DNA of 64,000 nt from Desulfobacula sp. (GTDB lineage Bacteria > Desulfobacterota > Desulfobacteria > Desulfobacterales > Desulfobacteraceae), in the NCBI GenBank assembly GCA_023701135.1, contig JAMPXP010000011.1, positions 62,001 to 126,000 of the forward strand. Direction: 5' to 3'. The translations under genes were made by a program, and so were the position numbers. Below are positions 55,984-64,000 of the stretch, piece by piece. How positions within the stretch are numbered: the stretch's first letter is position 1; each line of letters starts with the position of its first letter. The notes below the pieces were generated by a model. That model saw only the letters and a program-made list of their open reading frames with translations, did no database searches and had not been told where the DNA came from.

Positions 55984-56121
55984 AGATAAAATCCAAATAT
56001 CAATAAAAAATAATCAATCAACCCTATTTAATGATTCTTTGATGGGAATTTATCTTCCCGAAAAAGAATCTTTTGTGCCGCAAAATCAAAAACAAAGCTT
56101 ACAACACCAGAAAAAGCGTCG

Positions 56122-56150
56122 AATGTAAAGGAAAAATTTCAGTCCGTCAA
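56122..56150 (-). promoter_or_regulatory. Predicted sigma-70 promoter of the Hdr/MvhD/Fdh operon
   Basis: On the minus strand, TTGACG (56145-56150) and TACATT (56122-56127) with a 17-base spacer. It lies between the upstream gene's stop (56160) and the first operon gene, giving a leader of about 130 bases. That it is the only such site in a 176-base gap supports one transcript for all eight genes. Confidence 0.6.
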
Positions 56151-56159
56151 GAATATATT

Positions 56160-57239
56160 TTATAATCTTTTCAAAACCTTATCATACTGTTTTACTATGA
56201 TTTCCCATGAAAACCGGGCCATTTCACCGGATAATCTTTCCTGGAGCGGCTTGTATTCACGAACATTCAGAAGGATGTGTTTGAGTTTTTCCACCAGGTC
56301 CGTTTCCGTCCTGTAGAAAATACGGGGATGGAGATCTTCCGGCATGATCTCGGGATAGGAAAGCCGCTGGGGAAGAAGAGGAACACAGCCATGGCGGACC
56401 GCCTCCACAACGGAAATGCCGAAATTTTCCTGAAGGGCCGTACTGACCACCACAGCCCCCTTTTTAAGCCAGGACAGATAATCCTCCCTGGATTCCACAT
56501 AGCCGGAGACCCGTATTTCATCCTTTAAAACCACTCTCGCCCTGTTAAAAATATCGGGAAAGGCCTCGAAATTTTCGCCCAGGAGGGCCAGGGAAAAGGG
56601 AATGTTCATTTCCTTCAATCTGAAAAGGGCATTGAAAAAGGATTCCGGATTTTTATCATGCTCCCATCTATGGTTCCATATGATCAAGGGCACGGCTCCG
56701 TCCCTTTCTTCCAGGGTCACGGAACCCGGCTCAAACCGGCAGCCGGGATAAATGACAGAGGCCTTTTTCCGAATCTCCTCCATCATGAAACCGGGCCTGG
56801 CGTCGGGCATGAGGCGGATCAATGCCCTGGCCGCCCCCATGAATTCATCAAGGTGGAATTTTGAATTAAACACCACCCGGTTGGCGGCAAAGGCAGACAC
56901 CATATTGGTAAACCCCAGGTGAAAATCGCGTTTCTCATCAAAGGCCAGGGGATAGGACAACTGGTTTTCATGGAAATACAGGAGGACAGGCGGAAGATTT
57001 TTGCCTGCCAGGGCCTTGAAATCCGTCAGATCCATCATGTCCGTGGTGAGGATGGCGTCATAGAACGAAAAATCCCGGATTTTATTCACAAAATGCAGGG
57101 CCGCCCCACGCATGCGCCATTTCCAGAACCGGGCCGGCAGGGTTTCAAGGGTGATGTCATGGCTGGAACAGGCTTTAAATCCCAGGGCAAAGTCCTGATG
57201 GGAACCGCCGAAAAAAGGCTCAAGAAAGAGGATTTTCAA
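56160..57239 (-). CDS. tRNA-queuosine mannosyltransferase-like glycosyltransferase (DUF3524/GTDC1 family)
   Basis: 359 residues, GT4-type fold. The N-terminal DUF3524 domain is plain: LFLEPFFGGSHQDFALGF, TLPARFWKWRMRGAA, YFHENQLSYP, and FTNMVSAFAANRVVFNSK. A glycosyltransferase group 1 domain follows (WNHRWEHDKNPESFFNAL; FGISVVEAVRHGCVPLLP). Members of this family, such as vertebrate GTDC1/QTMAN, mannosylate queuosine in tRNA-Asp. That this bacterial gene does so is inference. It is monocistronic; its stop is at the promoter of the Hdr operon. Confidence 0.85.
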   Translation of the reverse strand: MKILFLEPFFGGSHQDFALGFKACSSHDITLETLPARFWKWRMRGAALHFVNKIRDFSFYDAILTTDMMDLTDFKALAGKNLPPVLLYFHENQLSYPLAFDEKRDFHLGFTNMVSAFAANRVVFNSKFHLDEFMGAARALIRLMPDARPGFMMEEIRKKASVIYPGCRFEPGSVTLEERDGAVPLIIWNHRWEHDKNPESFFNALFRLKEMNIPFSLALLGENFEAFPDIFNRARVVLKDEIRVSGYVESREDYLSWLKKGAVVVSTALQENFGISVVEAVRHGCVPLLPQRLSYPEIMPEDLHPRIFYRTETDLVEKLKHILLNVREYKPLQERLSGEMARFSWEIIVKQYDKVLKRL

Positions 57240-57521
57240 CGTCTGAAGTCCTTTCTCCGGGGAACCTGGATTCAGGAAAATGCTTCAAGCCAGGGCCGTC
57301 TTGCCATGTGCAGCGATTTTACAGCAAAGGCCAGTGATCAACGGCTGAAAATTCGGAGCTGCAGATTTCCCTTGACCGGGTTCTTCCGGACGATATCGTA
57401 TCATTATTTTTTTGAACGGCAAAATATTTCCGGCACTATACCATATGAAACCCAAATTTTAAAAACCTTTTTAAAAAATATTGCCATATTGTGATTTCAC
57501 GTGTAAACACAAAGCATTATT

Positions 57522-58823
57522 ATGATGAACCGCATGGACCCATTCCCCATAAACTCTCCCTTGCCCCAGGTGTTTACAACCCCGGAATTTTCCATGGAAC
57601 TTTGCTGCCAAGGAAACGATCGCTATACCAAGGTCAGTTATCCCGTCAAATACGGGTTGTTTTCAAGGCTTGAAACCCGTGACCATATCCTGGAATTCAA
57701 TCTCAACCACGAGATCCGCCATGCCCGGTCCAAAAAAAATACCTGGCTCCATCCTTCCGAATGGCTGAAGCGGACCCTGGGAAACGACTGGGTATATTAT
57801 TCCAGCGGCGGGTACTCCGGGGTTTATGAAGCCCTGGGGGAATATTATCTGCCCAACCTCACCTATCCCACCAATTCCCTTCTCGGGGGAAAACCCTTTG
57901 AGGAAAAGGGAATCCGGGAGATTGTCACCCATTGGCCCGATATCCTGACGGGCCTGCCGGACACAGGCCTGCCCGATGAATTCTCCGGATGGCTCCAGCG
58001 CCTCCGGGAAAACACCCCTGAACGGCTTGCGGAAAAGGCCCGGACCCTTTTTGATATTATCGGATCACGGGTAACGGTCATGCCGCCCGATGCCCGGCAT
58101 ACGGATTATAATTTCATTCCCCTGACCATTGCCGACGGATGCCTTTACAAATGCGCCTTCTGCAAAATCAAGAACAAAAAACCGTTTTCCGTGAGGTCCA
58201 GGGCCGATATCCACCGCCAGATAGCTGAATTGAAAACCCTGTACGGAAGGGACATCATCAATTACAACGCCCTTTTTCTCGGAGAGCACGATGCCCTGAA
58301 TGCCCCTGCGGACCTCATCCTTGAAACCCTGGAAAAGGCCCATGAAGAATTCGGTTTTGCTTCATCCTATATGAAAGAGGCGTTCCTTTTCATCTTCGGC
58401 AGTGCGGATTCCTTTTTAAATGCCGATCCCCTCCTCTTTGAGGGGCTTAAAGCACTTCCCTTTCAGACCTTTATCAATCTCGGTCTTGAATCCTGTGATA
58501 AAACCACCCTGAAGCTCATCGGGAAACCCATCACCCCGGAAAAGGTGAGGGCCGCCTTTGAAAAGGCCCAACAGATCAACCAGACCCTGCCCAACGTGGA
58601 GATCTCCTGCAATTTTATCATGGATGAGGATTTGCCCCCGACCCATGCCGAATCCCTGCTGTCCCTCCTCCGGCCGGACAGCCGGAGAACCAGTCCAAAG
58701 GGCGGCATCTATCTCTCTCCCCTGAAATTTGCCAGCCCCTCCCGGGAGGTTTTATATGACTTCTATAAACTGAAATCCCTGAGCCGGTTTCCCACTTTTT
58801 TATACCTGATCCAGAGGTTATGA
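57522..58823 (+). CDS. Radical SAM protein of unknown function
   Basis: 433 residues. The cluster motif is CLYKCAFC (CxxxCxxC, about residue 207), preceded by an unusually long 200-residue N-terminal region and IPLTIADG. The LGLESCDKTTLKLIGKP block is typical of radical SAM barrels. Start at ATG 57522; 57525 and 57534 are also possible, as no clear ribosome-binding site is seen. No known family name comes to mind. It is followed after four bases by a second radical SAM gene, probably co-transcribed. Confidence 0.78.
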   Translation: MMNRMDPFPINSPLPQVFTTPEFSMELCCQGNDRYTKVSYPVKYGLFSRLETRDHILEFNLNHEIRHARSKKNTWLHPSEWLKRTLGNDWVYYSSGGYSGVYEALGEYYLPNLTYPTNSLLGGKPFEEKGIREIVTHWPDILTGLPDTGLPDEFSGWLQRLRENTPERLAEKARTLFDIIGSRVTVMPPDARHTDYNFIPLTIADGCLYKCAFCKIKNKKPFSVRSRADIHRQIAELKTLYGRDIINYNALFLGEHDALNAPADLILETLEKAHEEFGFASSYMKEAFLFIFGSADSFLNADPLLFEGLKALPFQTFINLGLESCDKTTLKLIGKPITPEKVRAAFEKAQQINQTLPNVEISCNFIMDEDLPPTHAESLLSLLRPDSRRTSPKGGIYLSPLKFASPSREVLYDFYKLKSLSRFPTFLYLIQRL

Positions 58824-58827
58824 TCCC

Positions 58828-59811
58828 ATGACGCTCCTCCACACTCCCCTGCCCTTTGGCCCTGATGCCGAGGCCCTTGGCTCCTGCCAGTGCTGCCCCA
58901 GGGACTGCCGGGTGAACCGCCTGATCGGGGAACTGGGCTATTGCCGCACCGGGGCCGGGTTTCAGATCGGCGCCATCTGCCTTCACCAGGGGGAGGAACC
59001 GGTCATCGGTGGCGGGCACGGCATCTGCAATGTATTTTTCACCCGGTGCAATCTTCAATGCGTCTATTGCCAGAACCACCAGATCAGCCGGAATACGGAC
59101 CCCCAGATTGAATATACCCTGACCCTGGACGAGGTTGTCCGGCGGATTGAAACGGTTCTGGACCAGGGCGCCCGGGCCCTGGGCTTTGTGTCCCCCTCCC
59201 ATGTGATCCCCCAGGTCCGGGCCCTGATCCGGGCCCTGGGGGAAAAGGGCCGGACCCCGGTAACGGTTTACAATACCCATGCCTATGACCGGGTGGAAAG
59301 CCTGAAGGCCCTGGCCCCCCTGATCCGGGTCTGGCTCCCGGACCTGAAATATATGGATGAGGCCCTTGCCCTGAGGCTTTCCCACGCCCCCCGCTACCCT
59401 GCCGTTGCCACGGCCGCCATCCGGGAAATGGTCCGGCAGAAGGGCCTTGCCCTGAGGTTAAACGGCGGGGGCGAGATCCAGGAAGGCGTCATCGTGCGCC
59501 ATCTGGTGCTTCCGAGCCAGGTGGAGAACAGCAAGGCGGTGCTGCGATTCCTGGCCAGGGACATCTCCCCGGACATCACGGTTTCCATCATGGCCCAGTA
59601 TTCTCCCACGCCTCATGTGGCCGGCCAAAAAGGGCTGGAGCGGGGAGTGACCCAGGCGGAATACGACGAGGTGCTGGATGAGATGGATTTCCTGGGACTT
59701 GAAACCGGCTGGGTCCAGGAGCTGGACAGCAGGGACACCTATCAGCCCGATTTTGCCCAGTCCCATCCCTTTGATCCCGGTCTCCCCTCCATTGGCCTCA
59801 AACCCTCTTGA
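58828..59811 (+). CDS. PflA-like radical SAM protein
   Basis: 327 residues of the group related to pyruvate formate-lyase activating enzymes. The extended N-terminal Cys motif (CQCCPRDCRVNR with GYCRTG) precedes the radical SAM motif CNLQCVYCQNHQIS. WLPDLKYMD and the GYCR-containing start match the putative PflA family of anaerobes. No glycyl-radical enzyme is adjacent, so the target is unknown. Start ATG 58828, four bases after the upstream stop. Confidence 0.85.
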   Translation: MTLLHTPLPFGPDAEALGSCQCCPRDCRVNRLIGELGYCRTGAGFQIGAICLHQGEEPVIGGGHGICNVFFTRCNLQCVYCQNHQISRNTDPQIEYTLTLDEVVRRIETVLDQGARALGFVSPSHVIPQVRALIRALGEKGRTPVTVYNTHAYDRVESLKALAPLIRVWLPDLKYMDEALALRLSHAPRYPAVATAAIREMVRQKGLALRLNGGGEIQEGVIVRHLVLPSQVENSKAVLRFLARDISPDITVSIMAQYSPTPHVAGQKGLERGVTQAEYDEVLDEMDFLGLETGWVQELDSRDTYQPDFAQSHPFDPGLPSIGLKPS

Positions 59812-59844
59812 TTTTATCCCCTTTTTGATGTTAGGTTGCCGTCC

Positions 59845-60702
59845 ATGACCCACAAAAATCTCATATCCCTGCACGGCGGCCACAGCGGAGAGTTTTGCAG
59901 CCATGCCCAAGATGATCTGGAAGATATCCTTTTAAGGTATATGGACCTCGGCTTCACCCGGGTCGGCATCACCGAGCATATCCCGCCCGGCCGGGAAGAT
60001 TTTCTTTATCCGGATGAGCGAAAACTGGGCCTGACGGCTGCCGATCTTGAGAAACGGTTTGAAGCCTATTTTCAAACCATTAGGGGCCTTCAGAAAAAAT
60101 ATGCCTCCCGGATCAGGATCTTTGCCGGGATGGAAACGGAAACCTATACGGGCTATGCCGCCCATGTGAAAAGCCTCATCCGGCGGTTCAAGCCCGATTA
60201 TCTGGTCGGCTCGGTCCATCATGTGGATGATGTCTGCTTTGACTACTGCCGGGAAGATTACGACCGGATGGTTTCCCTGTGCGGTTCCCACGAAGCCCTG
60301 TACCAGCGGTATTTTGACCTTCAACAGGACATGATCCTGAGCCTGAAGCCCTTTGTGGTTGGGCATTTCGACCTTATCCGGATCTTTGACCCGGACTATG
60401 AAAAAAGACTGGCAGTCCCCACCGTCCGGGAAAAGATCCTCCGGAACCTGAAGCTCATCAAATCCCTGGGCCTGGTCCTGGATTTCAACCTCCGGCCCCT
60501 GAAACGGGGGGAAAAGGAACCCTACCTCACCGCCTCCATCAGGAAAACAGCCAGGGAAATGGGCATCCCCCTGGTTCCCGGGGATGATTCCCACGGCGTG
60601 GCCGAGGCCGGGGGCCATGTGGAAAAGGCTATTGCTATGCTGACAGCGGAAGGCTTTGCCACGGACTGGCCTGATCCGGTCTTCATCACCGGAAATGAAT
60701 AA
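59845..60702 (+). CDS. PHP-domain histidinol-phosphatase-like protein
   Basis: 285 residues from ATG 59845; the in-frame TTG at 59836 is less likely. PHP metal motifs: LHGGHSGEFCSHAQDD, GITEHIPP, AGMETETY, GSVHHVDD, VVGHFDLI and PGDDSHGV. It is closest in layout to HisK-type histidinol phosphatases (histidine biosynthesis), although no other his gene is nearby. It lies 33 bases after the PflA-like gene. Confidence 0.82.
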   Translation: MTHKNLISLHGGHSGEFCSHAQDDLEDILLRYMDLGFTRVGITEHIPPGREDFLYPDERKLGLTAADLEKRFEAYFQTIRGLQKKYASRIRIFAGMETETYTGYAAHVKSLIRRFKPDYLVGSVHHVDDVCFDYCREDYDRMVSLCGSHEALYQRYFDLQQDMILSLKPFVVGHFDLIRIFDPDYEKRLAVPTVREKILRNLKLIKSLGLVLDFNLRPLKRGEKEPYLTASIRKTAREMGIPLVPGDDSHGVAEAGGHVEKAIAMLTAEGFATDWPDPVFITGNE

Positions 60703-60717
60703 AGGAAGCGAATTATC

Positions 60718-61203
60718 ATGAAGGCAGTGGTTCAGCGGGTTAAAAACTCCCAGGTGACCGTGGATGGCGTCCTTGTCTCGGGCATCGGTCATGGGCTCAT
60801 GGTTCTTCTGGGCGTATCCGAGGACGACACGGAAAAGGATGCGGATTTCCTGGTGGAAAAAATCATCCATTTGCGCATCTTTGAAGACGAAAACGGCAAA
60901 CTGAATATTTCTTTGATGGATGTCCGGGGAGAACTCCTGGTGGTCTCCCAGTTTACCCTTCTCGGTGACTGCCGGAAGGGCCGGAGGCCCTCCTATATCA
61001 AGGCCGCCGCCCCTGAAAAGGCCAACCGGCTCTACGCATATTTTATCCGCCGGGCAAGGGAACTGGGGGTTGAGACAAAATCAGGCGTTTTCCAGGCCAT
61101 GATGGAAGTCTCCCTGGTCAACCAGGGACCCGTCACCCTGATCATAGATACTAAAGAAAAAGATACTAAAAATAAGGACTCGAAGACAAATGAGCCCGGA
61201 TAA
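60718..61203 (+). CDS. dtd: D-aminoacyl-tRNA deacylase
   Basis: Removes D-amino acids and glycine mis-attached to tRNA. 161 residues. N-terminus [17 protein letters not shown], catalytic SQFTLLGDC, and the [11 protein letters not shown] block (Gly-cisPro region) are diagnostic. AAAGGAAG precedes the ATG. A short Lys/Asp-rich tail extends beyond the usual end. It overlaps the next gene by 14 bases. Confidence 0.96.
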   Translation: MKAVVQRVKNSQVTVDGVLVSGIGHGLMVLLGVSEDDTEKDADFLVEKIIHLRIFEDENGKLNISLMDVRGELLVVSQFTLLGDCRKGRRPSYIKAAAPEKANRLYAYFIRRARELGVETKSGVFQAMMEVSLVNQGPVTLIIDTKEKDTKNKDSKTNEPG

Positions 61204-61945
61204 TCTTTCCATCGTCCTGGTCAGACCCCGGGGCCCCATCAATATCGGGTCCGTGGCCAGGGTTATGATGAATTTCGGCTTTACCCGGCTGAGGCTGGTG
61301 GAGCCCACACCGGAATACCTGTCCCTGGACGCCAAAAAAATGGCCCTGACCGCCTTCCCCATCCTTGAAACCGCCCAGGTCTTTGATGACCTGAAATCGG
61401 CCCTCTCCGATATCCAGGCCGCCTTCGGCACCACCCGCAGGTTCGGCAAATACCGGGAAAATTTTTTTACCCCGGCGGCCGCGGCCGAAACATTAAACCG
61501 GGATTTTTCCGACATATCCTGCGCCCTGGTGCTGGGGCCCGAGGACAACGGCCTGGAAACCAGCGATCTGAGCCTTTGCCGCCATTTTATCACCATCCCC
61601 ACCCATGACGGGTTTCCCTCCATGAACCTGAGCCATAGCCTGGCCATCCTGCTTTATGAAATTTCCATCTTCTCGGCAAAAATCAAAAAACCGCCCGGCC
61701 TGCCGGCTAAAAAACTGGCCGGGGGCGATGAAATAGAGCATATGGTGGACCATATGCGGGAAACCCTGCTCAGCATTGAATTTCTCGACAAACAGAACCC
61801 GGACCACCTGCTGCGGACCTTCCGCCGGATCTTCGGCGTCGCCGGGCTCAGCTCAAGGGAGGTAAAGATCATCGAAGGCCTCATGAGCCGCATCGACTGG
61901 ACGGAAAAGGAAAGGAGGAAACACGCCCATGTTCACCATGGATGA
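61190..61945 (+). CDS. TrmJ-like SPOUT tRNA/rRNA methyltransferase
   Basis: 251 residues. SpoU-type knot motifs: [18 protein letters not shown] at the N-terminus, [12 protein letters not shown], and [19 protein letters not shown] at the C-terminal side of the knot. TrmJ methylates the 2'-O of nucleotide 32 in tRNA. Other members of the family are possible. It overlaps dtd upstream by 14 bases and the next gene by 17. Confidence 0.88.
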   Translation: MSPDNLSIVLVRPRGPINIGSVARVMMNFGFTRLRLVEPTPEYLSLDAKKMALTAFPILETAQVFDDLKSALSDIQAAFGTTRRFGKYRENFFTPAAAAETLNRDFSDISCALVLGPEDNGLETSDLSLCRHFITIPTHDGFPSMNLSHSLAILLYEISIFSAKIKKPPGLPAKKLAGGDEIEHMVDHMRETLLSIEFLDKQNPDHLLRTFRRIFGVAGLSSREVKIIEGLMSRIDWTEKERRKHAHVHHG

Positions 61946-62393
61946 CCTTTTGGAGGTGGCCGTAAAAATGGAAAAAAACGGGGAGGCGGTTTACCGGAAA
62001 TCCCTGAAAAAAATACGGCAGAAGGCCCTCACGGACCTTCTCTCCTGGATGGCGGCTGAAGAAGCCGCCCACAGCCGCTGGTTCCTGGAACAAAAAAAAC
62101 GTCTGGCCCTTCAGCCCGAAGAAAAAGCCTTAAAGGAAATGATCCCCGAGGTGCTTCAGGACATGATGGGAGAAAACGCCCTTTCCCTGGATGAGGTGGA
62201 ATTTGACAAAATCAGCACCCCCCTGGAACTCCTGAACACCTTTATTGAATTTGAAAAGGAAACCATCCAGTTCTATGAATTGCTGGACATGTTCATTGAA
62301 ACGGAGGAGGTTCGGAAAGGCCTGAAAACCATCATCCAAGAAGAAAACGCCCATGTGGAAAAGCTGGCTAATATGGCCGCCGCTTTGCGTTAG
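61929..62393 (+). CDS. Ferritin-like/rubrerythrin-type diiron protein
   Basis: 154 residues. The start is nine bases after GGAGGA. Diiron ligand candidates lie in MEKNGEAVYRK, EEAAHSRWF, FEKETIQFYELL and QEENAHVEKL. No rubredoxin domain. It differs from the ferritin-like gene at 43532 and is probably a separate paralogue. Probably co-transcribed with the methylase gene, which it overlaps. Confidence 0.83.
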   Translation: MFTMDDLLEVAVKMEKNGEAVYRKSLKKIRQKALTDLLSWMAAEEAAHSRWFLEQKKRLALQPEEKALKEMIPEVLQDMMGENALSLDEVEFDKISTPLELLNTFIEFEKETIQFYELLDMFIETEEVRKGLKTIIQEENAHVEKLANMAAALR

Positions 62394-62401
62394 TCCCCCT
62401 C

Positions 62402-62453
62402 AAAAGAAAAATCCAGGCCCTTGAAAAACAGATCCGTTCTTCAAAGGCCTGGA
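62402..62453 (-). terminator. Intrinsic terminator of the VWA/OmpA gene
   Basis: Stem TCCAGGCC with GGCCTGGA, extended inwards by TTGAA/TTCAA with a single bulged base on each side. On the minus strand a TTTTTCTTTT tract follows. It stands between convergent genes and may serve both. Confidence 0.75.
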
Positions 62454-62464
62454 CATTATACTCC

Positions 62465-64000
62465 CTACTCCGTTGTTTCGTACTCTATCGTGATGATCAC
62501 TGTCCGGTTAAAGGACCGTCCTTCGGGGCTGGCATTGTCATAGGGCGGATCATGGGGACCGTTGCCTTTAGACGTGACCCTCTCCGGCGATGAAATGCCG
62601 CTGTCCATCACGGTCTGATAAACCGACTGGGCCCGGCGAACGGAAAGGGCGACATTATAATCTTCGGTGCCGATGATGTCGGTCTGTCCCAGAATGGTGA
62701 CGGATGCATCGGGCAGCTCTTTGATCCTTGCCGTCACCCGGTCGATGACGGTTTTATTCCTTTCCTTGATGTCGGAACTGTCAAAATCAAACAGGATCAG
62801 GGCATATTTTTCCACCACCTTGTATTCAAGCTTCTGGGCCTTTCGTTCTACCCTTGTGAGATATTTGACATTGGTCTTGAAGACATCTGTCTCAAAGGTC
62901 TGGCCCGTGATATCGGTGAGGGTGGCGCTGGTGGAAAGGGTTTTAAAGGCGCCTATTTTGCTGAACCCGAATTCCGCAAGGCTGAAGGACGCATCCGGGA
63001 TCGTATTTCCCTGGCCTTCGATGGATTTTAAAAGAGTCCCGTCCCCCTTGATCTCAATCTTCCAGTCTTTTAAATCATATCCCGGCTTGATATTGGGCTG
63101 GATGGTGATCTCGCTGGAATCGGCCACTTCAAAGGTATAGGTGCTTTTTATGGAATCCAGGATCGCAGGCGAACCGGAGCGGATCTCCACCCTCTGATTT
63201 TCAACGATTCCTTCCTCAACCCGGCTGGTGCTGGGGATTTCAGGCAGCTTTCGGGCCGTGACAATGAGCCTGCCCGGATCAATATTCCATATATACTGGA
63301 GATAGGATTTGACGCTTTCCGCCCTGGCCCGGGAAAGGGACAGGTTATTTTTTTCTTCGCCCTTGTCACTGACGCATCCCACCAGTTCGACCATGGCTTC
63401 GGGATTTTCAACCAGCCGTTTGCCGATGATATTCAATACATCGTAATATTTGGTCATGGTGTCCCGCAGCATCTTTTCATCAAATTCTCCGGCCTCGGCC
63501 TGGGTTTTCAATAAATGGTAATGCTCGGGAATGGCGCTCTGGCCAGCCTCAAAGAAAATATAATTGAGCAGGGGAGAACTGTCGATGATGGTCAGTTCCT
63601 CAATGGTCACATCGGACGGATAAACCCCCAGGGAACCCTGGGGCGGATTCACAAAGGTATATTCAACCACATACTGGTAGAGCAGGGTCGTGGAAACCTC
63701 TTGAAATATGGGCAGCAGATTTGCGGCCGACGTAGCTTTCCAGCATTTTCCCCCGGCGGCTTCGGCAAAAGAGTTTAAAAAAGCGTCTTTTTCCTCGGTG
63801 GGCATAAAATCAATGCTGAAGGCCTTGAAATTCTTTAATCCCTTTGCCTTGGGCGCGATGATCTCTTTTTTGATCTCGCTGTTCAGGTCTTCCCCATCTG
63901 AAAAAACCACCAGGAATTTATTATTTTTTTCAGGCAGTTTTGAAACCAGGTCCAGCCCGCCCAGGATCCCTTCATATAAATAGGTCTGGCCGCTCATGCC
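62465..64000 (-). CDS. VWA-domain protein with two OmpA-like domains (N-terminus beyond the window)
   Basis: About 511 residues of the C-terminal part; the frame stays open to the right edge. The first visible part is the end of a von Willebrand A domain (VVFSDGEDLNSE and following). Then come a first OmpA-like domain (LSLSRARAESVKSYLQ) and a second at the C-terminus (FDFDSSDIKERNKTVIDRV; LSVRRAQSVYQTVM). OmpA domains bind peptidoglycan, so it is probably an envelope protein. The signal peptide, if any, lies outside the window. Confidence 0.85.
   Translation of the reverse strand, partial: GMSGQTYLYEGILGGLDLVSKLPEKNNKFLVVFSDGEDLNSEIKKEIIAPKAKGLKNFKAFSIDFMPTEEKDAFLNSFAEAAGGKCWKATSAANLLPIFQEVSTTLLYQYVVEYTFVNPPQGSLGVYPSDVTIEELTIIDSSPLLNYIFFEAGQSAIPEHYHLLKTQAEAGEFDEKMLRDTMTKYYDVLNIIGKRLVENPEAMVELVGCVSDKGEEKNNLSLSRARAESVKSYLQYIWNIDPGRLIVTARKLPEIPSTSRVEEGIVENQRVEIRSGSPAILDSIKSTYTFEVADSSEITIQPNIKPGYDLKDWKIEIKGDGTLLKSIEGQGNTIPDASFSLAEFGFSKIGAFKTLSTSATLTDITGQTFETDVFKTNVKYLTRVERKAQKLEYKVVEKYALILFDFDSSDIKERNKTVIDRVTARIKELPDASVTILGQTDIIGTEDYNVALSVRRAQSVYQTVMDSGISSPERVTSKGNGPHDPPYDNASPEGRSFNRTVIITIEYETTE

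Noticed and set aside
1-64000. CRISPR arrays, insertion sequences, prophage or att sites
   Set aside because: No direct-repeat arrays, transposase or integrase genes or terminal inverted repeats were seen in the window.

Overview
The window looks like a chromosomal segment of a strictly anaerobic, sulfate-reducer-type deltaproteobacterium (Desulfobacterota, Desulfobacteraceae-like). The grounds are a complete carbonyl branch of the Wood-Ljungdahl pathway, soluble Hdr/MvhD/formate dehydrogenase electron-transfer modules, a CarD regulator, and heavy use of in-frame UGA as selenocysteine. No species can be named from the sequence alone.

Layout. 1-7775 (+): end of a division and cell-wall cluster, ftsW(partial)-murG-murC-murB-ftsQ-ftsA-ftsZ, followed by a radical SAM gene (to 9452) and a Mn-type pyrophosphatase (to 10570). 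10652-14696 (-): a hybrid sensor kinase and an unusual RnfB/GltD-like fusion flavoprotein, divergent from 14888-17650 (+), a NuoG-type selenocysteine formate dehydrogenase. 17631-25542 (-): housekeeping genes rluD, carD, pth, rplY, prs, tRNA-Gln, ispE, a DUF1844 gene, a phosphopantetheinyl transferase and an ADP-forming acyl-CoA synthetase. 25901-28585 (-): folD and fhs (methyl branch). 29073-38686 (+): acsD-acsA-acsB-acsC-acsE, a small unknown gene and cooC. 38689-43990: mixed genes (Epd-like dehydrogenase, flavodoxin, RRM protein, DmeF exporter, MFS, ferritin-like). 44203-44611 (+): an FMN riboswitch joined directly to the last third of ribB, apparently a deletion relic. 44666-55983 (-): an eight-gene operon, HdrC/HdrB-like, HdrA-HdrA' fusion, MvhD, HdrA, HdrA'-like, MvhD, FdhB-like, FdhA. 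56160-64000: a queuosine mannosyltransferase-like gene, two radical SAM genes, a PHP phosphatase, dtd, a TrmJ-like methylase, a ferritin-like gene and a partial VWA/OmpA protein.

The standout feature is the 44.7-56.0 kb operon. It holds two successive Hdr/MvhD modules. Five of its eight genes are interrupted by in-frame UGA at positions where the families carry cysteine or selenocysteine, giving six UGA codons. Most are followed by a hairpin of the bacterial SECIS kind. One MvhD gene (47547-47990) has two UGAs, at codons 18 and 69, each with its own hairpin. With the separate fdhA at 14888 the window encodes seven predicted selenocysteines in six proteins. Ordinary gene finding would break all six.

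How it may fit together (inference): formate dehydrogenases interconvert CO2 and formate; Fhs and FolD carry formate to methylene-THF; AcsE, AcsCD and AcsAB carry the methyl group to acetyl-CoA or run in reverse for acetate oxidation. The Hdr/MvhD/Fdh operon is plausibly a flavin-based electron-bifurcating or confurcating complex linking formate, ferredoxin and a disulfide or other acceptor. The methylene-THF reductase, selenocysteine machinery and sulfate-reduction genes are not in this window.
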